Source of the DNA: a virus
Length of the DNA: 26,326 nucleotides
IMG/VR virus record: IMGVR_UViG_3300030390_001164
Span: 1 to 26,326 of that record
Direction: 5' to 3' (one strand)
The position numbers were made by a program, and so were the translations under genes. A model generated the notes under the pieces. That model was given only the letters and a program-made list of their open reading frames with translations, made no database searches and had not been told where the DNA came from. Shown one piece after another: positions 1-9,688 of this stretch (within the stretch, counting starts at the first letter, position 1; the number at the start of each line of letters is the position of its first letter).

Positions 1-19
1 AATAAGGGCAATTTTCCAT
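1..19 (-). CDS. Possible first codons of a further gene, cut by the left edge
   Basis: Four bases after the TGA of the 40-aa gene an ATG (19-17) with an AAATT leader starts a frame reading Met-Glu-Asn-Cys-Pro-Tyr to the window edge. Only six codons are visible, so this is a guess from spacing and start context. Confidence 0.3.
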
Positions 20-23
20 AATT

Positions 24-146
24 TCATTTTTTTCTACGTTTGTCGTGATTAAATCCTCTTTTCTTTAAAGCTAGATGTTCTTTCTTTGTCTCAGCAATTA
101 AAACTTTTCCTTCTTTGCTGTACATTTTATGTATTTTAAAAGCCAT
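24..146 (-). CDS. Small basic protein, 40 aa
   Basis: An ATG at 146, four bases after the stop of the giant gene, opens a 40-codon frame that ends in TGA. The product starts MAFKIHKMYSKEGKVLIAET and ends GFNHDKRRKK. It has 14 Lys/Arg against 4 Asp/Glu, so it is strongly basic and could bind nucleic acid or membranes, but no domain is recognisable. Support for a real gene: it fills the gap with the same tight spacing as its neighbours, its start context (AAAATTATGGC) matches theirs, and another ATG with the same context follows its stop. It is short, so comparison with related genomes would decide. Confidence 0.55.
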   Translation of the reverse strand: MAFKIHKMYSKEGKVLIAETKKEHLALKKRGFNHDKRRKK

Positions 147-150
147 AATT

Positions 151-3100
151 TTATTTTTTATCTTGTAATTCTAATATTTTTTTAGCTCTGTCTTTCTCGT
201 ATTTTAAAGCTTTTATTTGTTTATCCGTTAAACCAAGTTCTGATAATGTTTTAACCTGCTCTGGCTTTCTTTGTTTCATAATAACCTCATATCTTTTTAT
301 GTAAACAATTTGTTCAGGTGTTTTACCTTCGTATTTTTTAGCTTCTTTTATTCTAGCTGCTTCTTCTCTTTTTAACTTAGCTCTTTCTTTTGCAGCTGTA
401 GCTCTGTCTTGTTTTGCTTCAATTTTTATTTCATCAAACTCTTCTATTTTTGCACCAACATCCCAAGCTCTATAACCTAAAGCTAAAGCTATTCTTTGCA
501 GTGTAGAGTTTCTTTGATCCATCATTTCTGATAAAGCTAAAAATTCATTCATAGCTCTTTCCAATGGTATGTTTGTTAATGCTTCTGTTGTTGAAGCTAT
601 AACATTATACTTAGGACTTAATACAACTCTGCCTTTATATGTAACATCCCAACCCATTTTTTCTATTTGATCTGATTGAAAGTCTTCTGTTTTTAAAGCA
701 TTTGATATTTTTCTAAGTTTTGAACCTATAGGTGGTGAAAGATTTAATGCTTCTAATATTACGTTTGCATTTTCTTTTCCAAAAGCACTTTTATCTTTTT
801 CTCTATAATAAGTATTAATAGTATTTTTAAGTGTTGCTACAATTGCTCCATAAACACCAGATCCTCTTAGTAAAGTATCTGTCATACTATTAAGTATTCT
901 ACTTTGTTTTAAGTCTTTTCTTCTTTGCACATCTTCATCTTCATCATCCTCATCCATACCTATAAATATAGCATTTTGTAAAGCTGCAAATATTAATCCT
1001 TGAATAGCACCGTAATAAACCATTTTAGACATGTTAGTTTTTTGATCACCTCTAACGTTTATAAAGTCTCTACTAGCTTTTTTAAATAACCTAGTAACTT
1101 GAGCTGGTGTGTTTTGAAATGCTAAAATTAATCTACCTAATATACCTGCTTGTTGCTGAGATATAAACATAGGATCTGCTGATTGCTGACTAACCTCTGA
1201 TGTTTCAGAAAAATCTTCAAAAGCTTTTTTAGAAGCCTCTTCCTCTGTTAATCCATCTTTTTTATAAGTGTTTAATCTGTTTCTATAAAACGTAGCACCA
1301 CCTGATGCAATAGCAAAACTATCCGCAAGTTGTGTAGGTGTAAAACCTATTTTAAGTAAATACGAAATCATTGCTTGTGCTTTGTTTGTAGCACCTCTAA
1401 CTGCATTAGCTATTTCTGCTTCGTTAACATCGCTTCTTAAACCTGCTCTTCTTTGTTTTAACTTAGGTGAGTTCCATAAAAATGCAAAATCTTTTATAAA
1501 CTGAGGAAAGTTTGCAAAAGCCATAGCTGCCTTTACAGGGTTATTATCACTCCAATTTAAGAAATTTACAGAAGATATGGTTTGTAACAATGCTGATTTT
1601 CTGTTAAAAAACATTATAGCACCAATAGAATTGTTAGTCCAGTTTAAAAAAGCGTTAGTAAGTTTATCTGCACCTGATGGCCTGTTTGTTCCGGTTCGCA
1701 TACGATACAAAGAATCTTCCATTGCGGATCGCCAGTTGCTACCTAAGGATGCTTCTAGCTTGTTTAAATTTTCTTTAGAAAATATAGCATCAGCGTTTGC
1801 ATTAAACTCTTCTAAGTACTGTTGTCTACCTACGTTGTTTGTAAAATTATTTAAATCAGATAATATACTTTGCACATCCCAATATGGATCTGGCTTGGCC
1901 CAATTTTTTTGTTTACTTACAAGCAACGCGCCTTCGCCAAACAAACTTAATTCAGGGTTTTTGTCTACAAAATCATTTAATTTTTTAGCATCACGTTTAG
2001 ATATACCAGGTATTTCATAACCTGCTTTTGTCCATAAACTAACTCTTATAGCTTGATCTTGTGTAAAATCTGTACCAGGAACTATTTTACCTAAATTCTT
2101 TTTAACGTTAGGAAACTTTTTAAGCAAAGCTTTATAGTCTTGTTTAAGCGTTTGCCTGTATACATCTATGCTAGCAACACCTTTTTGATACGGATCAATT
2201 AAATTCTTTTTAACCCATGCCATTTGTTGTTCACCTAAAGTTCCTCTAGTATAAAGATCATACATTAAACCTTGAAAGTCTTCCATAGATGGTGGAACAA
2301 ACGGTCTAAACTTACCTTTTTTAGCTCCACGTCTTTTAGCAACAATGTCTGAAAATACTTTTTTAGCATCAACACCTAATGTTTGCTCTATAATTTTATT
2401 AAATTGTGTATTTAATATTTTAGGATTAGTTGGCTTTGAAGCTTTAATTTTACTTTTTCTACCTTTATCAAGAACATTTTGTACTTCTATATGCGTAGTA
2501 ACTATGTCCATAGCTTGTATAGCTAATTGTTCTGCAATAGTGTTTCCTGTACCAATCATTTCATAAGAACTGAAATCAATACCACCATCAACAGAAGCAA
2601 CATCTTCATTATTATACCTTATCCAAGTTGTTAAGTTTTTCATAGTAAAAAACTCCTTAGGCATTTTTGCTATGTAATTAAACCAAGATGCTTTTAACTT
2701 ATTATCATCTAATTTTCTTAATTGTCCTTGAAAATAATTATCTTCAATAAAGCTAAAATTTTCTTTAACAGAATCATTGTCTGCTATATAAAACATTAAT
2801 TTTGCAATGTTGTTAGCTGGCATACTATGTTCTTCAACAAATAAATTACCTTTTCGTTGAGCTATTAAAGAAAAGAATTTTATAGGTGCCATTCTTCTAA
2901 TAATACCTCTACTCATGCTACTTGTAGCACCTAAAAATCCAGCCCACATTGCTCTTGCTTCAGGATCGTTTTTCATTGTTTTTGCCATAACATTAGCAAA
3001 ATCTTTAAGAAAAGGCATTTTTAATTTTTCGTTTGCTTTAAATTCTTTTGAATTAAAATGATTTCTTAATTGACTTGGAGACATCTCGGCATATTTACCT

Positions 3101-6100
3101 CTACTGTAATCAAAGTTTACAGGAGCAACAGGTGCTTTGTCATTAAAAAACTTAGAAGCTTCATCCTTTTTTTGTTTATCTGATTTGGGTGTTCCGTCAT
3201 CATTTAAAATATCTATACCTAAAGCTTCATATACATCATCTAAAGTTCCAAACATACTTCTAGGTCCTCCAGCTAATAACGAAGCCTCTAAAATACTTGG
3301 ATTTAACTCAGGTGCTATTTTTTTTATCCATTTACTTCTAAGATCTAAAAACTTGTCATCTTTAACAAATATAGTATCTTCACTTATGTACATAGACATC
3401 AACTCCTCATTAGTCGCTTTGTCATCTATAAAATATTCTCCAAAGGCATAAAACTCTCCATTTATAGTTTTTCCTTTTTTATCTTTAACAATATCAAAAT
3501 ACTTACCTGAATTAGCTCTAGTAGCTATACTTTGATCACTGCTAGGGTATTCTCGTTTTTCAAGTGTAACTCCTGCCTTTCTAAGTATTTTATTTAAATT
3601 AACTTTTCTTAATGCTTCACTAAAAGTCTGTAATTGAGTATTTAAAAGCTTACTAGGCATGTTACTAAAAACTAAATCACTAGTACCTCTTTTTAAATTA
3701 ACTCTTGCTGCAGCTGCAACTGGAGTTGTAATTTCTCCTTTAGCTTCTTTTTTATCTAAAACAGCACTAAGAGATCTGTTAGCCATTTGTTCAGCCACAC
3801 CTTTTAATAAAGCTTTTATAACTTGAGACTCTGAAGCTCTAGGAACATAATTGGGATCAACCTTACCGTCTTTAGTACCAATAGAAGCTTCGTAAACTTT
3901 ATTATTAAATTCTTTAGGTGTTCTTACATAGTTATTCCCTACTCTTTTAGGTGGATTGAAAAATATTTTTTGAATATTTCTACCTAAGTTCAAGGTTTCT
4001 CCACCAACTGTTGTTTGTTTTGGTTTTTTTGTTTTTGAATCCTCAATTATATTACCATCTCTAAGTATATTAACTTTTTGTGTTTTCTTAGAAGATTGAC
4101 CTAAAACTACATTTTTAATAAAAGGTCTTGCTGCTAACAATAATCTTTGAGCTTTTAGAGAATCTGGTTTATCTAAGTTTTGATTAGGATTTTGTAATTT
4201 TTTAACATCTATACCAACAATATCAGCAAGTATACCATAAGGTGTTACCGCCATTAATTCTTTGTTAGTTAAATTATCTTTAGTTATATCAATGTTTTTT
4301 TGTTTAGCTAAACTTTGTATTTCATTTTGAAAGTCTTTTGAAACCGTTTCAACATCAATATCAGGATTTGCTTTTTTAGCAAAATTCATTACATTAATAA
4401 TAGGAGTTACATCTGGTGTAGAATTTGTATTGGTATTAGAACCTGGATCTGCTATTTGCCTTGTGCTTGAATCAATAGAGGTAGTAGAGACTTTCTTTTT
4501 ATTTTTAATCTGTATATCTCCTGCAGCAAGTTCTATTATAGATTTACCAGTTACGTTTTTACCTGTTAACCAACCAAAAAAGCTTTCATTTAATGCTGGA
4601 TTAAATTCACTCATTGCTTTGTCAGATATTCTTTTTTTAACATCCTCAACATATGTTTCATTACCTTGCATATCTAAATAAGCTTGACTAACACCTGGTA
4701 ATTTTATTATAGAACCATCTAACGTAGGAGTTAATTCTATTAACATTTGTAAATTTCTTTTTTCTGGACTGTTTTTAAAATCTTCTTTACTGTTAAACTT
4801 TTTTGTACCGTCTTCGTTTGTTAGTTTAGTTGAGTAAGCATCTTCTCCTATAATAAATTTGCTATCAAATTGACTTTTTAAATCACCTGGAACTGGAACT
4901 AATGAAGGTTTTATTGGTCCTTTTTGTTCTTTTTCTGTATCAGCTGTACTAACTCTAGTAGAAACGTCTGCTTGTTTTTCTACAAAATTAGATAAAAAGT
5001 TATACATGTCATTACCACTGTTAAACGGATTTAATATTTCAGAAGCACCACCTGGATTCATCATGCTAAACATACCGTTTAAAAATTCTTTCATACCAGC
5101 AAGCCCAGCAAAATCACTTTGTTTTATATTACCTAAAACAATTGACTCACCAAAAATAGTTAATATTTCTTCATAATTAAGTTCACCATCTTTTTTATAA
5201 CTATCTATTCTATCTTTTATTTCTTTTGCCTGTTCTTGTGTTAACTGTTCTTTGTTAACCTTATCGTCTATTATATCAATCAAGCCAAGAGAAGCAATTT
5301 CAGCTTTTTTATTTAATGCTGGACTTTTACCAAATATATTTTTCTTAGCTATTTGTAAATGTATTAATTCATGTAATGGAGCTATGGCTGCAACAAGAGC
5401 ATCACTTGTAGTTCCATTTTGTAAGCCTCTAAAAATATTTCCTTTATTTATATAAACATTTCCATCAGGCAACACTCCAGCGTATGATTTTTCAATTTCT
5501 TCTACAGTTAAAGGTTCAATTTTATTTCCTTCTTTATCTACTTTGTCTTTATTTCTTTCGTTATATTCAGTAATAAAATTTTGTAAATTTTCACCAGTAT
5601 TGTCGGCTTCTATAGAAGTAGTTGTTCCACTAAATTGATGTTTTAATATATCATTAGCTGCTTCAAAAACTTTAATTCTTCCCGCGGCAACAACAGCAGA
5701 TACCTTTATACCTGTTCCGCTTCCTAAACCTTCTACATCAACATTAGCATTACCTGCTTCAATGTCTAGCGTTTGCCATTTTTGGTACTCTTTAAACGCT
5801 TTTGATTGTAGCAACTCACCTTGTTGTTCTCTTAAATCATTTATTTCTTTTTCAAACTGTTCTACTTGTTGTTGAAAACCTTCTAATCCAAACGCAGGAT
5901 CATTTATGAACTCAACATATGCAGCTTCTTTTGTTTTTAATTTACCACCTAAATCTATAAGATTGTCTCTTTCTAATTGAGACATCTTAGTCCACTTTTG
6001 CATTGACAAAAACTCATTGATAGAACCCATTTGAAACAAATTTTTTCTTTCATTTTTTTTGTCTTTTAATTCTTGCTTAGTAAATGAACCTGGTTTTTCT

Positions 6101-8571
6101 AATTCAAGCTCTAAATCGGTTTGTATATCATACAGTCTTCCAAATATTTTTTCTGTTTCTTTTCTATCTTTGCTAGTTGTTATTTCTTGCTTTAATGTAT
6201 TCCATATGTTTGTAACTTTAGATGGACCTTGAAGCAAAAGACTAGTGTATGCTATATTAGCCGCAAAGTCTTTATCTAAACCAGTAAAAACAGATATTTT
6301 ATTTTTTCTACCAAAATTATCTAATGCAACATGAGAAATATTAGTAACACTTTCCTCAACTAATTCTGTTGCTACTCCTTTTAATGTAGATCTTGCACCA
6401 TATAAACCTTTTTGCCATAAACTTAATTTACCAGCTCTTTCTGCTACAGTTCTAGCCGCATTAAAATCATTCATGTATCTCAATGTACCTAACTTTTCGG
6501 CATACATTTCTACAAAACCATAACCAATAGAATTAAATATTCTAAAAGCTCTTGAATTGTTTTTAGAATCTGTAAACTCATCTAGCTGCCCAAGAAGATT
6601 TTGTCTTTCTGTAAAAGGAAGACTTTTATCTTTTAATAATTCTTCTATTTTTAAAATTTGTTTATCAGCAATACTTCTAGTAAATTCTGAACTACCTAAT
6701 TGCCCACCAGCAGAACTAGTAAAAAATAAACCCATAGTAGTTCTTTGTGCTGTAAGTGCATTAGCTTTAGTTATATCGCTAGCAACTAACTTTGCTGTTC
6801 TACCTTTTAATTTAAATTTAGTAAGATTTTTAATAGCTCCACTTGAAATAAGTTTTGCAACTTTACCTGGCCCAAGTACTGCAGATATAGTTAAAGCAGC
6901 GTCAGCAGTCCAACTTTTAAACATTGTTCCTGCACTAAAAAAGAAATCATCATCATTTTTAACTTCATCAATAGTAGGTGGTTTAACAAATTCTCCTTGT
7001 CTATCTTGCATCAACTTATAATAATCCATACCCGCTGTTCTAATTAAATCAGCGGTTTCTTTATCTTGAAAAAGTTCATAACCTAAAGCAGCACCTTGAG
7101 TTAGCAATGTATAAGGGGCCAGTATATAATCTCTTTCTATATTAGCAAAAGTCTTATCTATCAAATTGTGATTAAGTTGCGCAGCACCCATAATAGCTGC
7201 AAAGTCATCAAACTTTAAAGCTTTTTCTTTTAATATTTTTGCGGTTTTATTAAGCTGATCATTTCTAAGGTTTATAGCTATAACTTCTTCGTTAAAACCT
7301 CTACCGTTAAAATCATCAATTAATCCATTAATTTTTTCATTAAATACGTTTAGTTGTTCATTTGCAATATTAGAATCATACTCTAAACCTAAACCTTCTA
7401 TTAAAGATTTGTTTTCATCAGAATAAAAATCTAAATAATTTTTTCTTTCTAAAACAGCTTCATCTATTTTTTTATTTAAAGCCCCAGATCTTTTATTTAA
7501 ATTATTTGCGTCTTTTTCTACTTGAAGCCTTGCATTGTCATAAACTTTTAACGCGGTTCCTAAGTCATTACTTATAGATTCAGGTGTTTGATAAACTTGA
7601 TAACCCGCTGCTTTAAGCTGCTTTGGAGTTGCATTACGCATTTTTCTTATTTCATCCGCCGCATAACCTGGTTCATTACTAAAGCCTCCACCAACTTTAG
7701 CGTTTTCCTTTGCTTTTTCTATGTTTTCAACTAATATTTTTTGATTAGGATAAAAGACAGAACTACTTTCATCTCCTTCATAAAACCAAGCTTCAACTCC
7801 TCTTATTATTTCTTGATAATTAAGTTCTTTGTTTTTATTAAGTCCTAAACCAGATATGTTATTATCTCTTCTAAATTCTCCTATAATACTATCAGCTCGT
7901 CTTTGTTTGAATTTATTTAATCCTTTGTTTATTAATATTTCATTTGCTTTAATTTCTTCTTCATCAAAAGTTTCTGGATCTAATAAACTTGCTTCTGTAA
8001 CTTTTAAAGGATCAAAATCTGCAGCTTTATATATTTCATAAACTTTATCTCCAACATTATTTCTTAATTCTGTTTCAGTTTTTAAATCTAATAAATCATT
8101 AAATTGTTTTCTAGCTTCATCTTTTACTAAAGTATCTCTATTTTGTTTATTAGAGAATTGATCTGAGTTTTCAATATTTAACTCTATTTCTTTATATTCT
8201 TTAAAAAGCTCAATATTTTTATCTCTTATTCCACCTATAGTACCTTTTTTAAATTGAGAATATTTCTCATCTATTGAAACATTTTCACCATCTTTTATGT
8301 CAAACATGTTGGCAGATACTTGATTCCAACTATTCTCTGTATTTCTAGTAGTAACCTCATCAACTAGTATAGTTCCTAGTTTTATAGCAAAAGCATCGCG
8401 AGAAAGACTATTTTTATTAACATTACCTTCTACTGAAACACTTGATAATATTTCAGGTTTTGCCCCTAAGTCTTCTACTCCAGCTGCTTTAGCTGTATCG
8501 CTTGCTTCTTTTGCTAAACAATCTTTATATGCTTGAGATTCTTTGTCTTTTATTTCTTCACAATTTGCCAT
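151..8571 (-). CDS. Giant internal virion (ejection/cargo) protein with HExxH metalloprotease motif, 2806 aa
   Basis: This one gene covers about a third of the window. The N-terminal ~550 residues are charged and helical. Hydrophobic patches follow near 560-600 (LTISAVLGPGKVAKLISSGA). A GVATELVEESVTNISHVAL segment lies near residue 727. A zincin-type motif, APLHELIHLQIAKK, has HELIH at residues 1067-1071 (DNA 5359-5373); candidate third ligands are E1134, E1135 or E1142. The centre (about 1270-2000) is mixed, with FFGWLTGKN and RRMAPIKFFS. The C-terminal third has SIGAIMFFNRKSALLQTI, then a hydrophobic helix YGAIQGLIFAALQNAIFIGM (about 2518-2537) before an acidic DEDDEDED run, and ends in a basic coiled coil. 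Size, location and mosaic make-up resemble T7 gp16-type ejection proteins or the 'polyvalent' phage proteins injected into the host. No lysozyme/transglycosylase or RNA-polymerase motif was seen. Confidence 0.78.
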   Translation of the reverse strand: MANCEEIKDKESQAYKDCLAKEASDTAKAAGVEDLGAKPEILSSVSVEGNVNKNSLSRDAFAIKLGTILVDEVTTRNTENSWNQVSANMFDIKDGENVSIDEKYSQFKKGTIGGIRDKNIELFKEYKEIELNIENSDQFSNKQNRDTLVKDEARKQFNDLLDLKTETELRNNVGDKVYEIYKAADFDPLKVTEASLLDPETFDEEEIKANEILINKGLNKFKQRRADSIIGEFRRDNNISGLGLNKNKELNYQEIIRGVEAWFYEGDESSSVFYPNQKILVENIEKAKENAKVGGGFSNEPGYAADEIRKMRNATPKQLKAAGYQVYQTPESISNDLGTALKVYDNARLQVEKDANNLNKRSGALNKKIDEAVLERKNYLDFYSDENKSLIEGLGLEYDSNIANEQLNVFNEKINGLIDDFNGRGFNEEVIAINLRNDQLNKTAKILKEKALKFDDFAAIMGAAQLNHNLIDKTFANIERDYILAPYTLLTQGAALGYELFQDKETADLIRTAGMDYYKLMQDRQGEFVKPPTIDEVKNDDDFFFSAGTMFKSWTADAALTISAVLGPGKVAKLISSGAIKNLTKFKLKGRTAKLVASDITKANALTAQRTTMGLFFTSSAGGQLGSSEFTRSIADKQILKIEELLKDKSLPFTERQNLLGQLDEFTDSKNNSRAFRIFNSIGYGFVEMYAEKLGTLRYMNDFNAARTVAERAGKLSLWQKGLYGARSTLKGVATELVEESVTNISHVALDNFGRKNKISVFTGLDKDFAANIAYTSLLLQGPSKVTNIWNTLKQEITTSKDRKETEKIFGRLYDIQTDLELELEKPGSFTKQELKDKKNERKNLFQMGSINEFLSMQKWTKMSQLERDNLIDLGGKLKTKEAAYVEFINDPAFGLEGFQQQVEQFEKEINDLREQQGELLQSKAFKEYQKWQTLDIEAGNANVDVEGLGSGTGIKVSAVVAAGRIKVFEAANDILKHQFSGTTTSIEADNTGENLQNFITEYNERNKDKVDKEGNKIEPLTVEEIEKSYAGVLPDGNVYINKGNIFRGLQNGTTSDALVAAIAPLHELIHLQIAKKNIFGKSPALNKKAEIASLGLIDIIDDKVNKEQLTQEQAKEIKDRIDSYKKDGELNYEEILTIFGESIVLGNIKQSDFAGLAGMKEFLNGMFSMMNPGGASEILNPFNSGNDMYNFLSNFVEKQADVSTRVSTADTEKEQKGPIKPSLVPVPGDLKSQFDSKFIIGEDAYSTKLTNEDGTKKFNSKEDFKNSPEKRNLQMLIELTPTLDGSIIKLPGVSQAYLDMQGNETYVEDVKKRISDKAMSEFNPALNESFFGWLTGKNVTGKSIIELAAGDIQIKNKKKVSTTSIDSSTRQIADPGSNTNTNSTPDVTPIINVMNFAKKANPDIDVETVSKDFQNEIQSLAKQKNIDITKDNLTNKELMAVTPYGILADIVGIDVKKLQNPNQNLDKPDSLKAQRLLLAARPFIKNVVLGQSSKKTQKVNILRDGNIIEDSKTKKPKQTTVGGETLNLGRNIQKIFFNPPKRVGNNYVRTPKEFNNKVYEASIGTKDGKVDPNYVPRASESQVIKALLKGVAEQMANRSLSAVLDKKEAKGEITTPVAAAARVNLKRGTSDLVFSNMPSKLLNTQLQTFSEALRKVNLNKILRKAGVTLEKREYPSSDQSIATRANSGKYFDIVKDKKGKTINGEFYAFGEYFIDDKATNEELMSMYISEDTIFVKDDKFLDLRSKWIKKIAPELNPSILEASLLAGGPRSMFGTLDDVYEALGIDILNDDGTPKSDKQKKDEASKFFNDKAPVAPVNFDYSRGKYAEMSPSQLRNHFNSKEFKANEKLKMPFLKDFANVMAKTMKNDPEARAMWAGFLGATSSMSRGIIRRMAPIKFFSLIAQRKGNLFVEEHSMPANNIAKLMFYIADNDSVKENFSFIEDNYFQGQLRKLDDNKLKASWFNYIAKMPKEFFTMKNLTTWIRYNNEDVASVDGGIDFSSYEMIGTGNTIAEQLAIQAMDIVTTHIEVQNVLDKGRKSKIKASKPTNPKILNTQFNKIIEQTLGVDAKKVFSDIVAKRRGAKKGKFRPFVPPSMEDFQGLMYDLYTRGTLGEQQMAWVKKNLIDPYQKGVASIDVYRQTLKQDYKALLKKFPNVKKNLGKIVPGTDFTQDQAIRVSLWTKAGYEIPGISKRDAKKLNDFVDKNPELSLFGEGALLVSKQKNWAKPDPYWDVQSILSDLNNFTNNVGRQQYLEEFNANADAIFSKENLNKLEASLGSNWRSAMEDSLYRMRTGTNRPSGADKLTNAFLNWTNNSIGAIMFFNRKSALLQTISSVNFLNWSDNNPVKAAMAFANFPQFIKDFAFLWNSPKLKQRRAGLRSDVNEAEIANAVRGATNKAQAMISYLLKIGFTPTQLADSFAIASGGATFYRNRLNTYKKDGLTEEEASKKAFEDFSETSEVSQQSADPMFISQQQAGILGRLILAFQNTPAQVTRLFKKASRDFINVRGDQKTNMSKMVYYGAIQGLIFAALQNAIFIGMDEDDEDEDVQRRKDLKQSRILNSMTDTLLRGSGVYGAIVATLKNTINTYYREKDKSAFGKENANVILEALNLSPPIGSKLRKISNALKTEDFQSDQIEKMGWDVTYKGRVVLSPKYNVIASTTEALTNIPLERAMNEFLALSEMMDQRNSTLQRIALALGYRAWDVGAKIEEFDEIKIEAKQDRATAAKERAKLKREEAARIKEAKKYEGKTPEQIVYIKRYEVIMKQRKPEQVKTLSELGLTDKQIKALKYEKDRAKKILELQDKK

Positions 8572-8580
8572 AAATTAAAT

Positions 8581-9678
8581 TTAAGATACTGCTTGTTGTT
8601 CTTCTTGTAATTGTTCTTGACCTTCAGCTTGTTCTTCAGCTACAACCTCTTCTTGTGCAACTGGTTCTTCAGCTTTTTTTCTAGGAACACCTATAGGCAT
8701 TTCATCGTTTATTTCTTTTTCTAAAAACCATTTAGTATAGTCTTCTTTAAATCTTTTCTTTTCATTATCTCTTAATGCTTTAGATGGTTTTAAATAATGA
8801 TTTGTAACTTCTGCTAAAATATTATTATTAAAAGCAATAGCAGGATCAGAAGACTCTTGCATTTCTAAAATACCATTTGATATTTTTTCCATTTCTAATT
8901 TAAAAACACCATTAGAAGCAATAGATTCTTTGTCTATACCTACAAAGTCTTGAACTAAGCCTCCGTTTAATGGTTTTTCATAAAGATCTAAACTACCATC
9001 TTCTTTTGTTTTTTGATACGTTTTTGTAACACCACCTGTTAATACAGTTTCTTCTCCACCCATTTTTTGTTGTTCAAACATTTCAGGATTAGATTTTTTA
9101 AACCCATTGTTTTTATCATTGACATCAGGAATACTAACAAATATATCCTGTGTTTCAGAAAGTTTATTTAATTTGCTAATATAAATTCTTTCTACAAAAT
9201 CACCATCTTTATTATAAATATCCCAAGCTAATTTTCTAATATCATTATCTTTAGCTATAATTTTTACAATACCAGGAAGATCTTCATTTATTATATTTAT
9301 AGCTTTATATCTACTATATGGTGTACCCATTATATCTAAACCACCTTGTATTCCAGATTTCATAACAGACTCCATCCATACATCAGCATTGGAAGCTAAA
9401 TTTTCTAAACCTTCTCTTACAACTTCCACGCTATTAGCAATGTCTTCTGCGTACTGTCTGTCAGCGCTAGGATTTGTGCTAGTTCCATTATCTAAAGCCA
9501 ATTGAATGTCTGCAAATATTTTTATATAAGGATAATATAATTCATTATAATTAACTGGAGGAACTACAGTTTCTTCATAGCCTAATTGATATGACATAGT
9601 AGACTGCAATTCTTCAATCTCAAATTGACATTCTTCTATTAATCTTTTGTTTTCTAGTAGTTTTTCTTTTAATGCCAT
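8581..9678 (-). CDS. Unidentified virion-associated protein, 365 aa, acidic C-terminal tail
   Basis: I cannot assign a family. The first 35 residues are a charged helix (KEKLLENKRLIEECQFEIEE). Residues 40-110 look helical, with YNELYYPYIKIFADIQLALD. Residues 110-200 are mixed, including GIQGGLDIMGTPYSRYKAIN and IVKIIAKDNDIRKLAWDIYN. The C-terminal 40 residues are almost wholly Glu, Gln, Ala and Val, a low-complexity acidic tail. No membrane segment or enzyme motif is visible. It lies 9 bases upstream of the giant internal-protein gene and 10 bases after the 244-aa gene, so it is co-transcribed with probable ejection proteins. It could be an internal virion protein, a chaperone for the giant protein, or a tail component. 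Only the coding call is firm. Confidence 0.8.
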   Translation of the reverse strand: MALKEKLLENKRLIEECQFEIEELQSTMSYQLGYEETVVPPVNYNELYYPYIKIFADIQLALDNGTSTNPSADRQYAEDIANSVEVVREGLENLASNADVWMESVMKSGIQGGLDIMGTPYSRYKAINIINEDLPGIVKIIAKDNDIRKLAWDIYNKDGDFVERIYISKLNKLSETQDIFVSIPDVNDKNNGFKKSNPEMFEQQKMGGEETVLTGGVTKTYQKTKEDGSLDLYEKPLNGGLVQDFVGIDKESIASNGVFKLEMEKISNGILEMQESSDPAIAFNNNILAEVTNHYLKPSKALRDNEKKRFKEDYTKWFLEKEINDEMPIGVPRKKAEEPVAQEEVVAEEQAEGQEQLQEEQQAVS

Positions 9679-9688
9679 AATTTATAAT

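Noticed and set aside
935-960. DEDDEDED run considered as a polymerase-type metal-binding motif
   Set aside because: It is a simple acidic run after a hydrophobic helix and lacks the surrounding residues of the DxDxD motif of phage RNA polymerases.
1577-2020. 147-aa plus-strand open frame
   Set aside because: It lies wholly within the minus-strand giant gene, has no start signal or gene-like context, and its product is a Ser/Leu/Phe-rich shadow composition.
6557-7021. 154-aa plus-strand open frame
   Set aside because: It is antisense to the giant gene; low-complexity Leu/Ser/Val content is expected opposite Lys/Glu/Asn-rich coding sequence.
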